Shown: positions 18,533 to 27,493, counted from the stretch's first letter. The stretch is DNA of 64,000 nt from Campylobacterales bacterium (GCA_016938175.1 JAFGVE010000023.1:1-64000); one strand, 5' to 3'. Numbers and translations are program-made. The notes: a model not told the origin generated them from the letters alone.

Positions 18533-19387
18533 TTATTCTCCCCATCGAAGTTTATCTTTTAAAACGTCAAAATAGTTGAACTCTTTTTTATGAATCAGTT
18601 TAACCTTATTTTTTGCAAGTTTAATATAAATACTTTTTCCAGATTCTAGTTCATACTTATCTTGTCCATCCAAGATAATTAATGCTTTTTCTTTGGGAGT
18701 TTTCATCTCAATAGCAAATTCTCCCGGAAAAACAACTGGTCTTTGTGTAAGAGAGTGAGGACAGATAGGTGTCAAGCAAAATACATCTGTAAGAGGAAAA
18801 AGAACTGGACCCCCTGCCGAGAGGTTATAAGCCGTTGAACCTGTTGGAGTAGATACAATAACACCATCACCATAGTAAGTATTGAGTGCCCTGCCCTCTA
18901 CAAGTGTCTCTATATCTATCATATTGAGTACAGAGTGTCTGGTAAGTACAATATCGTTAAAAGCATGTGTAGTTATTTCTGTATCGTTTTGCAGAAACTT
19001 TGCCTCTAAAATAGCACGTTCATCTATACGATAATTGCCAGCACTAAAGCCTTCTAAAAAGGTATCAAGCTCGTCAAGGTTTATATCTGCTAAAAAGCCA
19101 AGATTTCCTGCATATATACCTAAAATAGGTACACCATACTTAAAAGAGCGTCTTGCAACAGAGATAAGAGTGCCATCACCGCCAAGAGTTACGAGAGCAT
19201 CAGAAGTTTTACACAGAAGATCAAACTCCATTCCCATAACACCAATCATGCCACCGCTTATACTTTCAATATTTACCTCAATATCATGAGCGTTAAATAT
19301 CTTTACAAGTCTGTAGTAATCCTCTTTGAGTTCGGGAGTTGAAGGTCGAAGTACAACACCAACTTTTCTTACCTGTTTTCTCTGCAC
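18533..19387 (-). CDS. nadK: NAD kinase
   Basis: ATP-dependent NAD kinase making NADP. The signature GGDGT is at residues 69-73 (TLGGDGTLIS). Further family motifs are PILGIYAGNLGFLAD, DGVIVSTPTGSTAYNLSAGG and LTPICPHSLTQRPVVFP. 284 residues is typical. It precedes adk on the same strand and is divergent from aspS. Confidence 0.93.
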   Translation of the reverse strand: MQRKQVRKVGVVLRPSTPELKEDYYRLVKIFNAHDIEVNIESISGGMIGVMGMEFDLLCKTSDALVTLGGDGTLISVARRSFKYGVPILGIYAGNLGFLADINLDELDTFLEGFSAGNYRIDERAILEAKFLQNDTEITTHAFNDIVLTRHSVLNMIDIETLVEGRALNTYYGDGVIVSTPTGSTAYNLSAGGPVLFPLTDVFCLTPICPHSLTQRPVVFPGEFAIEMKTPKEKALIILDGQDKYELESGKSIYIKLAKNKVKLIHKKEFNYFDVLKDKLRWGE

Positions 19388-19403
19388 AATTTGTTCTTTT
19401 TGT

Positions 19404-19439
19404 TATAATTTTGCCAATTATACTACATTTCGCTATAAT
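19404..19439. promoter_or_regulatory. Divergent promoters of nadK and aspS
   Basis: A plus-strand TATAAT at 19434-19439 (GCTATAATCGCG) fits aspS with a leader of about 25 bases. A minus-strand TATAAT at 19422-19417 fits nadK. Another plus-strand TATAAT occurs at 19404-19409. The elements are 12-17 bp apart, so the two promoters may compete. Confidence 0.55.
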
Positions 19440-19471
19440 CGCGAAAATATTTATATATAGGACTCTTTATT

Positions 19472-21226
19472 TTGAGAACTCATTACTGTACAGATTTAAA
19501 CGAAACAAATGTAGGAGAGGAAGTAACTCTTACAGGTTGGGCAAACAATCACCGTGATCACGGTGGAATTATCTTCATTGACTTACGTGACAAAACAGGA
19601 CTTATTCAACTCACATGTGACCCTGCAGACAGCGAAGGAGCACATAAAATTGCAAATAGCGTTCGTGATGAGTATGTACTCATTGCAAAGGGAAAAGTTC
19701 GTTTACGCGGTGAAGGTTTAACAAACCCACGTTTAAAAACAGGAGCTATTGAAATAGTTGTAACAGAGCTTACTATAGAGAACAAATCGGCTCCAGTACC
19801 ATTTGTTATTGGTGATAAAACAGTTGGCGAAGAGACAAAACTAAAATATCGCTATTTAGAACTACGTGATCCAAGTATGTACGAGGTTTTTCGTTTACGT
19901 TCAAAAGCAGCTATTGCAGCAAGAAATATCCTTGATGCAAATGGTTTCCTAGAAGTTGAAACACCAATTCTTACAAAATCTACTCCAGAGGGAGCACGTG
20001 ATTACCTTGTACCATCTCGTGTACATAATGGTGAGTTCTACGCATTACCACAATCACCACAACTCTTTAAACAACTCTTAATGGTTGGTGGTTTTGACAG
20101 ATACTTTCAAATTGCAAAATGTTTCCGTGATGAGGACTTAAGAGCTGACCGTCAACCTGAGTTTACACAAATAGACGTTGAAATGAGTTTTTGTGATCAA
20201 GAGGACGTTATAAAAGTTGCTGAAGACTTACTTGTAGCAATGTTTCAAGCATGTGATATTGAAATCAAACCACCATTTAACCGCATTAGCTATAGAGATG
20301 CTATGGAGCTTTATGGCTCTGACAAGCCAGACTTACGTTACGGTTTAGCTATGGTTGATGTTATAGATATATTTGAACGTTGTGATAATGAAATATTTAC
20401 AAAAATTGCACAACAACCACACAAAAACCGTATTAAAGCACTGAAAGTTCCTGGTGCTGACTTAGTATTTTCTAAACGTGAAATGAAAAGTTTTGAGGAT
20501 TTTGTACGTCAATTCGGTGCACAAGGTCTTGGATATTTTCAAATGAAAGAAGATGGGCTCAAAGGTCCACTTATTAAGTTCTTCTCAGATGAAGATGTTG
20601 CTCTTCTAGTCTCTAGGTTAGAAATGGAAATTGGCGATGTTGTATTCTTCGGTGCTGGTGAGAAAAAAGTTGTTTGGGACTATATGGGACGTTTTAGAAA
20701 CTTCATCGCTGAACATGAAAAAATGAACCTGGTTGACCCTGACAAATATGAATTTGTATGGGTAGTAGACTTCCCAATGTTTGAAGTTGAAGATGGTCGC
20801 GTAAAAGCACTTCACCATCCATTCACTCAACCAAAAAGCACAGACAAAGATGATGTTGAAGAGATAGAATCTATTGCATATGACATTGTTCTAAATGGTA
20901 CTGAACTTGGTGGTGGATCTATCCGTATTCATAAAGAAGATGTGCAAGAAGAGGTATTTAAACTTCTTGGTATTAATGAAGAAGAAGCTCAAGAGAAATT
21001 TGGTTTCTTACTCGATGCACTTAAGTTTGGTGCGCCTCCACACGGTGGTTTTGCTATAGGCTTTGACAGACTTATCATGCTTATTACAAAAAAATCCAGT
21101 ATTCGTGATGTTATTGCATTCCCTAAAACACAAAAAGCTTCATGTATTCTCACTAAAGCTCCAAGTACAGTGGATGCTACACAGCTTCGTGACCTTCATA
21201 TTCGTCTTCGTGACACTGCAAAATAA
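19472..21226 (+). CDS. aspS: Aspartyl-tRNA synthetase (probably non-discriminating, Asp/Asn)
   Basis: Class IIb synthetase. An N-terminal OB-fold anticodon domain ([27 protein letters not shown]) is followed by a catalytic domain with motif 2 ([18 protein letters not shown]), the bacterial GAD insertion domain (~280-400) and motif 3 ([12 protein letters not shown]). It begins with TTG. Campylobacterota generally lack AsnRS and use a non-discriminating AspRS with GatCAB; whether this one is non-discriminating is inference. Confidence 0.95.
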   Translation: MRTHYCTDLNETNVGEEVTLTGWANNHRDHGGIIFIDLRDKTGLIQLTCDPADSEGAHKIANSVRDEYVLIAKGKVRLRGEGLTNPRLKTGAIEIVVTELTIENKSAPVPFVIGDKTVGEETKLKYRYLELRDPSMYEVFRLRSKAAIAARNILDANGFLEVETPILTKSTPEGARDYLVPSRVHNGEFYALPQSPQLFKQLLMVGGFDRYFQIAKCFRDEDLRADRQPEFTQIDVEMSFCDQEDVIKVAEDLLVAMFQACDIEIKPPFNRISYRDAMELYGSDKPDLRYGLAMVDVIDIFERCDNEIFTKIAQQPHKNRIKALKVPGADLVFSKREMKSFEDFVRQFGAQGLGYFQMKEDGLKGPLIKFFSDEDVALLVSRLEMEIGDVVFFGAGEKKVVWDYMGRFRNFIAEHEKMNLVDPDKYEFVWVVDFPMFEVEDGRVKALHHPFTQPKSTDKDDVEEIESIAYDIVLNGTELGGGSIRIHKEDVQEEVFKLLGINEEEAQEKFGFLLDALKFGAPPHGGFAIGFDRLIMLITKKSSIRDVIAFPKTQKASCILTKAPSTVDATQLRDLHIRLRDTAK

Positions 21227-21229
21227 ATC

Positions 21230-21799
21230 TTGAAAAAGCTTTTTTTAATCATCGGAGCCCCTGGCTCCGGAAAAACTACAGATGCTGAACTCATTGCAAA
21301 AAACAATGACTCAATTACACACTTCTCAACTGGCGATATGCTCCGTAATGAAGTTGCAAGCGGTAGTGAACTTGGCCAAGAAATTGAAAGTTATATCTCA
21401 AAAGGTCTTATTGTTCCAATCAACATTGCGATTACAACCATTACGAATGCTATAAAATCTTCAGTAACAGACATTGTAGTTCTTGATGGCTATCCTAGAA
21501 GTATTGAACAAATGGAGGCTCTAGAGAATTTTTTACAAAATGACACTTCCATTGAACTTGTAAGCGTAATAGAGGTCGCTGTTAGTGAAGAGACAGCACG
21601 AGAGAGAGTACTCGGTCGTTCTCGTGGTGCAGACGACAATACTACTGTATTTAATAATAGAATGAAAATTTATTTAGAACCGCTTCAGGAGATACAAGAC
21701 TTTTACAGGTCAAAAAAGAAACTTGAAGTAATAAGTGGCGAAGGAACAATTGAAGAAATCGTTACTACTATGGAGAAGTTTGTAAACTCTAAAATTTAG
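21230..21799 (+). CDS. adk: Adenylate kinase, short Campylobacterota type
   Basis: 189 residues. The P-loop is [10 protein letters not shown] at residues 9-18, with [16 protein letters not shown] and [15 protein letters not shown] for AMP binding. The LID is reduced to [17 protein letters not shown], as in the H. pylori/C. jejuni adk. It starts with TTG three bases after aspS, so it is in the aspS operon. With the long-form adk nearby it may be redundant, or specialised for another NMP; substrate preference cannot be read from sequence. Confidence 0.85.
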   Translation: MKKLFLIIGAPGSGKTTDAELIAKNNDSITHFSTGDMLRNEVASGSELGQEIESYISKGLIVPINIAITTITNAIKSSVTDIVVLDGYPRSIEQMEALENFLQNDTSIELVSVIEVAVSEETARERVLGRSRGADDNTTVFNNRMKIYLEPLQEIQDFYRSKKKLEVISGEGTIEEIVTTMEKFVNSKI

Positions 21800-21806
21800 A
21801 GTTTAC
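21782..21806. terminator. Bidirectional terminator after the short adk
   Basis: 9-bp stem GTAAACTCT / AGAGTTTAC with loop AAAATTT. It includes the end of adk and the end of the convergent acidic gene. Confidence 0.7.
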
Positions 21807-22096
21807 TCTTCGTCTGTAAAGCCGAAATCTTCTTCCTCTTCACCTGCTTTTTGTGCTTCTAAAATATCATCTATAATCTCTTTACACTCTTCTTCTTCGA
21901 TATCTCCACTCTCTATTTCAGCTAAGATATCTTGTAAATCTTCTTTAAATTCGCGTAACTCTTCAATCTCTTCTTTTGCATCTTCAGTTGCTTCTTTATT
22001 ATCAGCAATCTCTTCAAAAATCATATCTAATGATTCATCAATATCTGGAATTACACTCTCTTCTATCAGTTTTTTCAACTCTTGTGCATATGACAT
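21803..22096 (-). CDS. Small highly acidic helical protein of unknown function
   Basis: 97 residues, about 40 percent Asp+Glu, predicted helical throughout, and ending EEEEDFGFTDEE. No known domain recognised. It has its own -10 (TATAAT, minus strand, over 22128-22133) and AAGGTAG ribosome-binding site, and it ends in a terminator, so it is a single-gene transcript. It could be a nucleic-acid mimic or chaperone-like binder of basic proteins; that is speculation. Confidence 0.7.
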   Translation of the reverse strand: MSYAQELKKLIEESVIPDIDESLDMIFEEIADNKEATEDAKEEIEELREFKEDLQDILAEIESGDIEEEECKEIIDDILEAQKAGEEEEDFGFTDEE

Positions 22097-22125
22097 TTTG
22101 CTACCTTGTGCAGTTTATTTTTTTG

Positions 22126-22145
22126 GCATTATACTATATAATTTA
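22126..22145. promoter_or_regulatory. Overlapping divergent -10 elements of the acidic gene and the CinA-like gene
   Basis: Plus strand: TATACT at 22130-22135 and TATAAT at 22137-22142. Minus strand: TATAAT over 22133-22128. The plus-strand start codon is at 22149, so a transcript from either plus element would have a leader of zero to about seven bases and no ribosome-binding site. Confidence 0.5.
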
Positions 22146-22148
22146 CAT

Positions 22149-22880
22149 ATGAATTTTTATGCAGTAATAATTGGAACAGAAATACTTAATGGTAAACGTA
22201 GTGATAAACATTTTGAGTTTATTAAAAATGAATTAGCAAAATATGGACATGAACTTTATGCCTCTTTAGTTATAAAGGATGAAAAACACCTTATCAAGAA
22301 AACTTTTGAGATGATAAAGGAAGACTCAAAAGCTGTACTTTTCTCTTTTGGTGGAATAGGTTCAACTCCGGATGATCTGACAAGAGAAATTTCTGCAGAT
22401 GTTTTTACAAACGACACGGTTAGACCCCATGAAAAATTTTTATCAGACATTATAGAACGTTTCCAAGAGAAAGCCTATCCACACAGAATACATATGGCTG
22501 ATTTGCCAAAAAATTCTGATTTACTCTTTAACCCAGTTAATAATATGTCAGGTTACTCACTTCAAAATCGCTACTTTTTTGTTCCTGGTTTTCCAGAAAT
22601 GGCACATCCTATGATTTCTGATGTCATAAAAAAACACTACTCAATCAGTGAAAAAAAATTTATAAAAAGTTTTATCGCACAAACAAGTGAAGAGACACTT
22701 ATTACACTTATGCAGCAGTTACCAAAAGAGATAGAACTCTCCTGTTTACCGATGTTTATAAACAAACAAGCACAGGTTGAACTCTCTTTAGGTAGCACAG
22801 ACTACACACTTCTAGAACAAGAGTTTCAAAAATTTTTACAAGACTTAGAAAAGAGAAAAGTCGTTTATAACTTAATGTAA
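22149..22880 (+). CDS. CinA N-terminal / molybdopterin-binding (MoCF) domain protein
   Basis: 244 residues with the MoaB/Mog fold. Matches are VIIGTEILNGKRSDKH at the N-terminus, the ligand loop FSFGGIGSTPDDLTREI, and RYFFVPGFPEMAHPM. The C-terminal nicotinamide-nucleotide amidohydrolase domain of full CinA is missing. Related short proteins are often annotated as competence/damage-inducible protein A; the activity is not known. The ATG at 22149 is chosen because homology begins there. An upstream in-frame ATG at 22098 would add a non-homologous hydrophobic tail and lie upstream of the promoter. Confidence 0.8.
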   Translation: MNFYAVIIGTEILNGKRSDKHFEFIKNELAKYGHELYASLVIKDEKHLIKKTFEMIKEDSKAVLFSFGGIGSTPDDLTREISADVFTNDTVRPHEKFLSDIIERFQEKAYPHRIHMADLPKNSDLLFNPVNNMSGYSLQNRYFFVPGFPEMAHPMISDVIKKHYSISEKKFIKSFIAQTSEETLITLMQQLPKEIELSCLPMFINKQAQVELSLGSTDYTLLEQEFQKFLQDLEKRKVVYNLM

Positions 22881-22929
22881 TAAAAGCTTTTGCCGATAAT
22901 ATAAATTATATAAGTCAAGGAATTTAGCT

Positions 22930-23058
22930 ATGATAGTTTGGTTATTGGTACTTTTATTGCTACTTGTTTTGATGTATGCTGTTTATCGTATAAATTTGAA
23001 TGCGCATTCTAAGAAGCTGAAAAAGGATGATGAACACCATTACACTTTTAAAATTTAA
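22930..23058 (+). CDS. 42-residue single-span membrane peptide
   Basis: ATG preceded by AAGGAATTTAGCT as ribosome-binding site. Residues 2-19 are almost entirely Leu/Val/Ile/Met/Tyr (one transmembrane helix), followed by a basic and acidic tail (KKLKKDDEHHYTFKI). No homologue recognised. It lies 13 bp before the DUF6166-like/HTH gene and is probably co-transcribed. The hydrophobic start and short charged tail resemble small regulatory membrane proteins or type I toxins, but no antitoxin RNA can be seen. Confidence 0.55.
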   Translation: MIVWLLVLLLLLVLMYAVYRINLNAHSKKLKKDDEHHYTFKI

Positions 23059-23071
23059 ATAGAGTGATACA

Positions 23072-23665
23072 ATGGCAATATCTTTTAACAATCATGTATT
23101 TAAAGGTCACAGAACACTGTTGGGTAGTAAGTATGTAACCTATGGTGAATTGGAACTTCCACAACGTTTAGAAATTCATAGTTTCTCTCCCAACGGATTT
23201 GATTGGGCTAATAATTCAAAGTCTTCAAATCAACTTGCCTTCTCAATACTTTATCAACTCACTAACAAAGAGATAGCTATACAATATGCAAAACAATTCA
23301 CACAAGAAATTGTAAGCTCTTTAAACTCTCGGGACTGGGTAATGAGTGCCTCTGATGTATTTACATGGATAGAGAAAAACTGTGAATTACCCCTTGAAGA
23401 AAAACCTACAACTACTCCTAAAGTCTCTGTCAAAAAGGCTAAAAAAACTAATGTTGTCAAAGAGGTTTGCAAAGAACTCGGCATCTCACAAAAACATTTG
23501 GCAGAAATTTTAGAGGTTCCAGAAGGAACAATAAGCAGCTGGGCTGTAAAAAATGAAATTCCACGTTTAGGTAAAAAAGCAATTGAATTTTATATTCAAA
23601 GTCATAAAAATCAAAAAATCATAGATAGCTACAAGCAGTTTATAAATCTGCTACAAGCATCGTAA
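23072..23665 (+). CDS. DUF6166-like domain fused to a helix-turn-helix domain
   Basis: Residues ~1-105 show the pattern of DUF6166: NGFDWANNSKSSNQLAFSIL, IQYAQ-like YAKQFTQEIV and WVMSASDVFTWIEK. A lysine-rich linker follows (TTTPKVSVKKAKKTN), then residues ~130-165 resemble an XRE/CI-type HTH (VCKELGISQKHLAEILEV, EGTISSWAVKNEIPR). It may be a DNA-binding protein that senses something through the N-terminal domain; this is inference. Ribosome-binding site is weak. It ends 9 bp before the next small gene. Confidence 0.6.
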   Translation: MAISFNNHVFKGHRTLLGSKYVTYGELELPQRLEIHSFSPNGFDWANNSKSSNQLAFSILYQLTNKEIAIQYAKQFTQEIVSSLNSRDWVMSASDVFTWIEKNCELPLEEKPTTTPKVSVKKAKKTNVVKEVCKELGISQKHLAEILEVPEGTISSWAVKNEIPRLGKKAIEFYIQSHKNQKIIDSYKQFINLLQAS

Positions 23666-23674
23666 GGGATACTA

Positions 23675-23866
23675 TTGAAACCAAAAGATGAAATTACTCG
23701 TTCTTTACTTATAGATAGAGAAACTTGGGAGGATTCAATGAAATACTCAAGAGATAGATATAAAATGAGTCTTAGTAAAGTTATTGAAGCTCTACTTCAA
23801 GAGTGGTTAGTTAAAGAGAAACGAAAACCATTAGACAACACAAAACAAGGTAAATTTTTTGAATAA
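23675..23866 (+). CDS. Small ribbon-helix-helix-like protein
   Basis: 63 residues starting at TTG with AAGGGA just upstream. The pattern TRSLLIDRETWEDSMKY followed by MSLSKVIEALLQEWLVKEK fits a beta strand and two helices of an RHH fold, ending in a basic tail. It follows the DUF6166-like/HTH gene by 9 bp. No RelE/ParE-like toxin partner is seen, so it is more likely a regulator than an antitoxin. Confidence 0.5.
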   Translation: MKPKDEITRSLLIDRETWEDSMKYSRDRYKMSLSKVIEALLQEWLVKEKRKPLDNTKQGKFFE

Positions 23867-23981
23867 AACTCACACTATTTTAAATGCTTCCTTAATTAGA
23901 TAAGGAGCCAACTCCTCTAAACTTCTATTAGCAGTTTTTGAGTATAATTTCAGCTATAAAACAAATTAAAGCGAGAATTAT
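23867..23981 (+). promoter_or_regulatory. dapD upstream region with -10 TATAAT at 23943-23948
   Basis: 115 bp. TATAAT is placed 34 bp before the dapD ATG and preceded by AGTTTTTGAG. An AGGAG/CTCCT hairpin (23903-23916, loop CCAA) lies upstream of it, without a T-run. Confidence 0.55.
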
Positions 23982-25181
23982 ATGCAAATCATTGAAACAA
24001 CAGATGCCTTTAAAGCACTTGTCGAAGAAATAAAAACAACAACACCAGGATACAGAGACCCTTTAGCTTTTGGTATATGTAGAGTTGATTTAGGACAGTT
24101 GAATGTTGAAAAAACACTACAAGCTACATACCCTCTTATAAACTGGGATGAAAACTTTGGAAGTGCAGCTATCTTTGTAAGAGCACTTCAAGAACAAGGG
24201 ATTAACGTTGATTTTACACAAAGCGAAGTTGTTTGTAATGTAAACATGGATTTCTTACGAGCTTGTCTAGCGGCTTTCACACCTTACTCTGATGAAGCAT
24301 ATGGAGATGCGCATAAAAATATTCAAGTTATTTCAGCTCTTTATGCTCAAATAATCAACTCAGGCTCTTTTGAAGGTGAGTTTAAAGTAACATTTATTTA
24401 TGATGATGCTCCGTTACAAAGTGTTGAAGCAACATATTTAAAACTATATGCTATCTCACAAGCAAAAGTTCACCTCAGAGAGATTAACTTAAACGGTGCT
24501 TTTGGTGCACTTCCAAACGTAGCATGGTCAAATGGTCAGCCTATCGAACTTGATTACCTTAGAGAGTTTGAAATTGAATTAAAACTTGCAAATGAGTATC
24601 CGCATATTGATTTTATAGATAAATTTCCAAGATTCTTACAACACATCATTCCAGCAGACAATACACGTATCTTAGATACAAGCAAAGTAAGGTTTGGTGC
24701 GCAACTTGCTGCTGGAACAACAGTAATGCCTGGTGCTTCATACATTAACTTTAATGCAGGTACAACTGGTCCGGTTATGGTTGAAGGACGTATCTCTTCA
24801 TCTGCTATTGTTGGTGCAGGAAGTGATGTCGGTGGAGGAGCATCTATTTTAGGTGTTCTGAGTGGAACAGACGGTAATCCTATCTCTGTAGGACAAAACT
24901 GTCTTCTAGGAGCCAACTCTACATGTGGAATACCTTTAGGTGATGGCTGTATTATCGATGCTGGTGTTGCTATTTTAGAAGGAACAAAAATAGCTATTCA
25001 TCCAGAAGAACTCAAAAAAATCATGGATGTAAATACAAACATGAAAATGGAAGGTGAAATTTTCAAAGGAAAACAGCTTGCTGGACTCTACGGTATTCAC
25101 TACAGACGTAACTCTCTTACTGGTGAGATTACAGCTTCTCGCTCTACAAGAGAAATTAAACTAAATGCAGACCTTCACTAA
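23982..25181 (+). CDS. dapD: 2,3,4,5-tetrahydropyridine-2,6-dicarboxylate N-succinyltransferase, Campylobacterota type
   Basis: Lysine/diaminopimelate pathway enzyme adding succinyl to tetrahydrodipicolinate. A long N-terminal domain precedes a left-handed beta-helix whose hexapeptide turns are visible from ~residue 235 (VRFGAQLAAGTTVMPGASYI, VEGRISSSAIVGAGSDVGGG, QNCLLGANSTCGIPLGDGCI). The length of 399 matches the long DapD of Helicobacter/Campylobacter rather than the 274-residue E. coli form. Other dap genes are not nearby. Confidence 0.9.
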   Translation: MQIIETTDAFKALVEEIKTTTPGYRDPLAFGICRVDLGQLNVEKTLQATYPLINWDENFGSAAIFVRALQEQGINVDFTQSEVVCNVNMDFLRACLAAFTPYSDEAYGDAHKNIQVISALYAQIINSGSFEGEFKVTFIYDDAPLQSVEATYLKLYAISQAKVHLREINLNGAFGALPNVAWSNGQPIELDYLREFEIELKLANEYPHIDFIDKFPRFLQHIIPADNTRILDTSKVRFGAQLAAGTTVMPGASYINFNAGTTGPVMVEGRISSSAIVGAGSDVGGGASILGVLSGTDGNPISVGQNCLLGANSTCGIPLGDGCIIDAGVAILEGTKIAIHPEELKKIMDVNTNMKMEGEIFKGKQLAGLYGIHYRRNSLTGEITASRSTREIKLNADLH

Positions 25182-25244
25182 AAACTACTAATCTCCTTTT
25201 TATCTTTCTCGCACTATAATGTTTATAGATGTGAGGAGGATATT

Positions 25245-25472
25245 ATGAATATATCAACAAATACAACGTCTATACAGTATGCACAATCAATGCTCGATAC
25301 CAGTGCTAAGAATGTTGCAAGCTCAAATGTTGCAAGCTCAAATGTTCAAGAAACAGATTTAGCAAAAGAGATGGCTACTCAAATGGTTGCTCAAAATAGT
25401 GTAGAGGCGAATGTTACCGCGATTAAATCTGCAGATGATGTACTTGGGACCCTCTTAGACATTAAGGCTTAA
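25245..25472 (+). CDS. Miniature flagellar rod/hook-type protein (both terminal helices, no middle domain)
   Basis: 75 residues. The N-terminal part (SIQYAQSMLDTSAKNVASSNV) follows the helix and ANNIAN-like turn of flagellar rod proteins. The C-terminal part (DLAKEMATQMVAQNSVEANV, then SADDVLGTLLDIK) follows the Flg_bbr_C helix of FlgC/FlgG. The intervening D1 domain is missing. Two exact copies of a 15-bp unit (25311-25340) encode the repeated NVASS turn. It has a strong ribosome-binding site GAGGAGGA and stands alone, not in a flagellar operon. It might be a rod cap or chaperone mimic; unknown. Confidence 0.65.
   Translation: MNISTNTTSIQYAQSMLDTSAKNVASSNVASSNVQETDLAKEMATQMVAQNSVEANVTAIKSADDVLGTLLDIKA
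25311..25340 (+). repeat. Tandem duplication of 15 bp inside the miniature rod gene
   Basis: Two perfect copies of AATGTTGCAAGCTCA in frame, giving NVASS NVASS. The start of a third copy (AATGTT) follows. Confidence 0.95.
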
Positions 25473-26790
25473 GTATATTTAAGCCTTCAAGACTACTGAG
25501 AAGTGAGCCATTTTCGTCATAATTTCTGAGTTCTTTACCAAGTTCTAAGCTGCTAAAAACTGATTTTCCAACTATTCTTCTGCCTTCCGTATCATTTTCT
25601 TTTGTCTTTACACCCCATACATTTTGGAATACAACTATCTCATTATTCATCCCTTCGCCTACATACAAAACAATGTGTCCAGGTTTATAAAGAAGTGTTT
25701 TAAATGGCTTTGCATATTTTTTTATAAGAACGATTTTTTCATCGTTAGATAAACCCTTTAATGAATAGTACTCCCCCTCTTCTATCTGTTTAGAAGAGTT
25801 TCTAGGAAGCCACAATCCAAAAGGTATGTAAAAATCTCGAATAGTAGATGAGCAGTCTCGCTCTCCATAAAGACCACCCCATCCATAATTTGTACTATAT
25901 AATTGATTTAATATAAGATTTAAATTTTGCTCCTGAAAAGATAAAATGCCTTTATGCGCATCTATTTTTGATATTTTTGAATGTGTATAAACAGTACTGC
26001 TATCATAATCTTTTGTCACAGTTAAAACAGTATAAGTAGCATCATCTTCATTAATCAATGGCAAAAGCATACCTATACGAGATTTAAAAAGAAACTTTTC
26101 ATTTACATCGTAAATTGGAATACCATCTTTAAGAATAAATACCTGTTTAGCAGCTTTCCAAAGCTCTGTATAATTCTCTTCAACATATGCTATTTCTGTA
26201 CTTTTAACCCATCCAAATGCAAAACTAGAAGATACAAACACCCACTCTTTATCCTTTGAGTAATGTGAAACCAAAAGAGGTTTATTTGGAGATACAGTAG
26301 AGTTTTGTAAATAATCAAATGGAAACCCTTCCCCCGCTTTTTGAGGATCTCTAAAAAGTGGTTTATCTGTCGGAAATGCTCGAAGATTTACAAGAGTAAG
26401 AGAAACGGCACGTTTATTTATAGAAGCATAATTACTAAAATTTGAATTTTCATATACTGTTTTAAAAAAGTCTTCTGGTATGAGTTGTAAGTTTTCGCCA
26501 TAACTCTCACCATATTTAAAAGCATCATATGCCCATTTGGCATCTTTAAAATTTATATCAAATATCTCAAGATTCCATATAGAAAAATACTTCTTCAAAA
26601 AGTCCTCTAGAGAGTAACTACCTGCATCTATACCCTTAGAGTAAAAAGAAGTATCCTGAGGAATCATTTGCAGGTCCCGTAAAGTCAACTCTACATCTTG
26701 TATCACCTTTTCAGACTCAGAAAATTTATACTGATGTGTAGAACAAGCTCCTAGAGTCAGTACAATAAGTAAAGTATAAAACTTTAACAA
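25462..26790 (-). CDS. NlpC/P60-family peptidoglycan endopeptidase lipoprotein with SH3 domains
   Basis: Starting at TTG 26790, which follows GAGGAGAAAAC, gives a clean lipoprotein signal (lipobox LTLGAC) in a 442-residue protein; an ATG 27 bp upstream would blunt it. Bacterial SH3-type segments occur around 150-290 (VNLRAFPTDKPLFRDP, FVSSSFAFGWVKSTE). The NlpC/P60 domain follows, with catalytic Cys in GERDCSSTIRDF and His in KPGHIVLYVG. The architecture matches gamma-D-glutamyl-diamino-acid endopeptidases that trim stem peptides. The gene follows the S24 repressor with a ~10 bp gap and is probably in its transcript. Confidence 0.82.
   Translation of the reverse strand: MLKFYTLLIVLTLGACSTHQYKFSESEKVIQDVELTLRDLQMIPQDTSFYSKGIDAGSYSLEDFLKKYFSIWNLEIFDINFKDAKWAYDAFKYGESYGENLQLIPEDFFKTVYENSNFSNYASINKRAVSLTLVNLRAFPTDKPLFRDPQKAGEGFPFDYLQNSTVSPNKPLLVSHYSKDKEWVFVSSSFAFGWVKSTEIAYVEENYTELWKAAKQVFILKDGIPIYDVNEKFLFKSRIGMLLPLINEDDATYTVLTVTKDYDSSTVYTHSKISKIDAHKGILSFQEQNLNLILNQLYSTNYGWGGLYGERDCSSTIRDFYIPFGLWLPRNSSKQIEEGEYYSLKGLSNDEKIVLIKKYAKPFKTLLYKPGHIVLYVGEGMNNEIVVFQNVWGVKTKENDTEGRRIVGKSVFSSLELGKELRNYDENGSLLSSLEGLNILKP
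25464..25487. terminator. Bidirectional terminator between the miniature rod gene and the NlpC/P60 gene
   Basis: 9-bp stem AAGGCTTAA / TTAAGCCTT with loop GTATAT, covering the end of both convergent genes. Confidence 0.7.
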
Positions 26791-26800
26791 GTTTTCTCCT

Positions 26801-27460
26801 CTAAGCGACATCTCCAAAACGACTAATAACTCTTCCTATAACCTCAATTTCTTGTGGATCAAGTGTAAGAGTTGGATACACAGAGTTGTCTGATAGAACA
26901 TCTATCTTTCCATCAACTCTTTTTTGAATTCTTTTTATAAAGAGGCCACTCTGTGTTCGTATAGTAAAGATACCTCCACGATTTATGTCAGTTTTAGATC
27001 TATTAATAAAAACTATATCATTATAGCTAAATGTAGGCTCCATAGAATCACCTGATACATTTATTGCTTCAATATTTTTCAACTCTCGTTCTCCACCGAG
27101 CATAAAAACAAAATGTTCTGGAATTTCTATCTCTTCTATCTCTTCATACTGTTCATCCGTACCACCTCCGGCACTAGCATTCACATCACCAAAATATTTA
27201 ATCATATAAAACTTATTTGTTGCTTCTACCAAACTCTCTGGAGACTGCCCATACAACATCCAATTAATAGATATTGCTTTTTTAGCACAAAAATCCAAAA
27301 GTTCATTAAAAGGTATCTTGTCACGCTTTTTCATTGTTGCAAAATTCATTTGAGAAATTCCAAGAACCTCTGCAACATCTTTATCAAACACCTTTCTAGG
27401 AGAATAATCAGCGGAGATAATATTTTTAATCTCTTCTACAATATTAGCAAAACTATTCAT
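26801..27460 (-). CDS. CI/LexA-like S24 repressor with N-terminal HTH
   Basis: 219 residues. An N-terminal phage-repressor-type HTH (VFDKDVAEVLGISQMNFATM) is followed by a linker with the self-cleavage site Ala97-Gly98 (NASAGGGT) and an S24 peptidase domain with Ser139 (VSGDSMEPTF) and Lys176 (LFIKRIQ). By family knowledge it binds operator DNA and is inactivated by RecA-stimulated self-cleavage. No other phage genes are near, so it may be a domesticated regulator or remnant. It has a good promoter (27494-27522) and faces a micro-ORF across an operator-like region. Confidence 0.85.
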   Translation of the reverse strand: MNSFANIVEEIKNIISADYSPRKVFDKDVAEVLGISQMNFATMKKRDKIPFNELLDFCAKKAISINWMLYGQSPESLVEATNKFYMIKYFGDVNASAGGGTDEQYEEIEEIEIPEHFVFMLGGERELKNIEAINVSGDSMEPTFSYNDIVFINRSKTDINRGGIFTIRTQSGLFIKRIQKRVDGKIDVLSDNSVYPTLTLDPQEIEVIGRVISRFGDVA

Positions 27461-27493
27461 CTAAGACTCCTTTATCTTGTTATCTTTAGGAGC

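Noticed and set aside
22882..22891. Palindrome AAAAGCTTTT after the CinA-like gene
   Set aside because: No loop and no longer stem; likely an AT-rich coincidence.
23903..23916. AGGAG/CTCCT hairpin before dapD
   Set aside because: It lies upstream of the dapD -10, not near a start codon or followed by Ts; role unclear.
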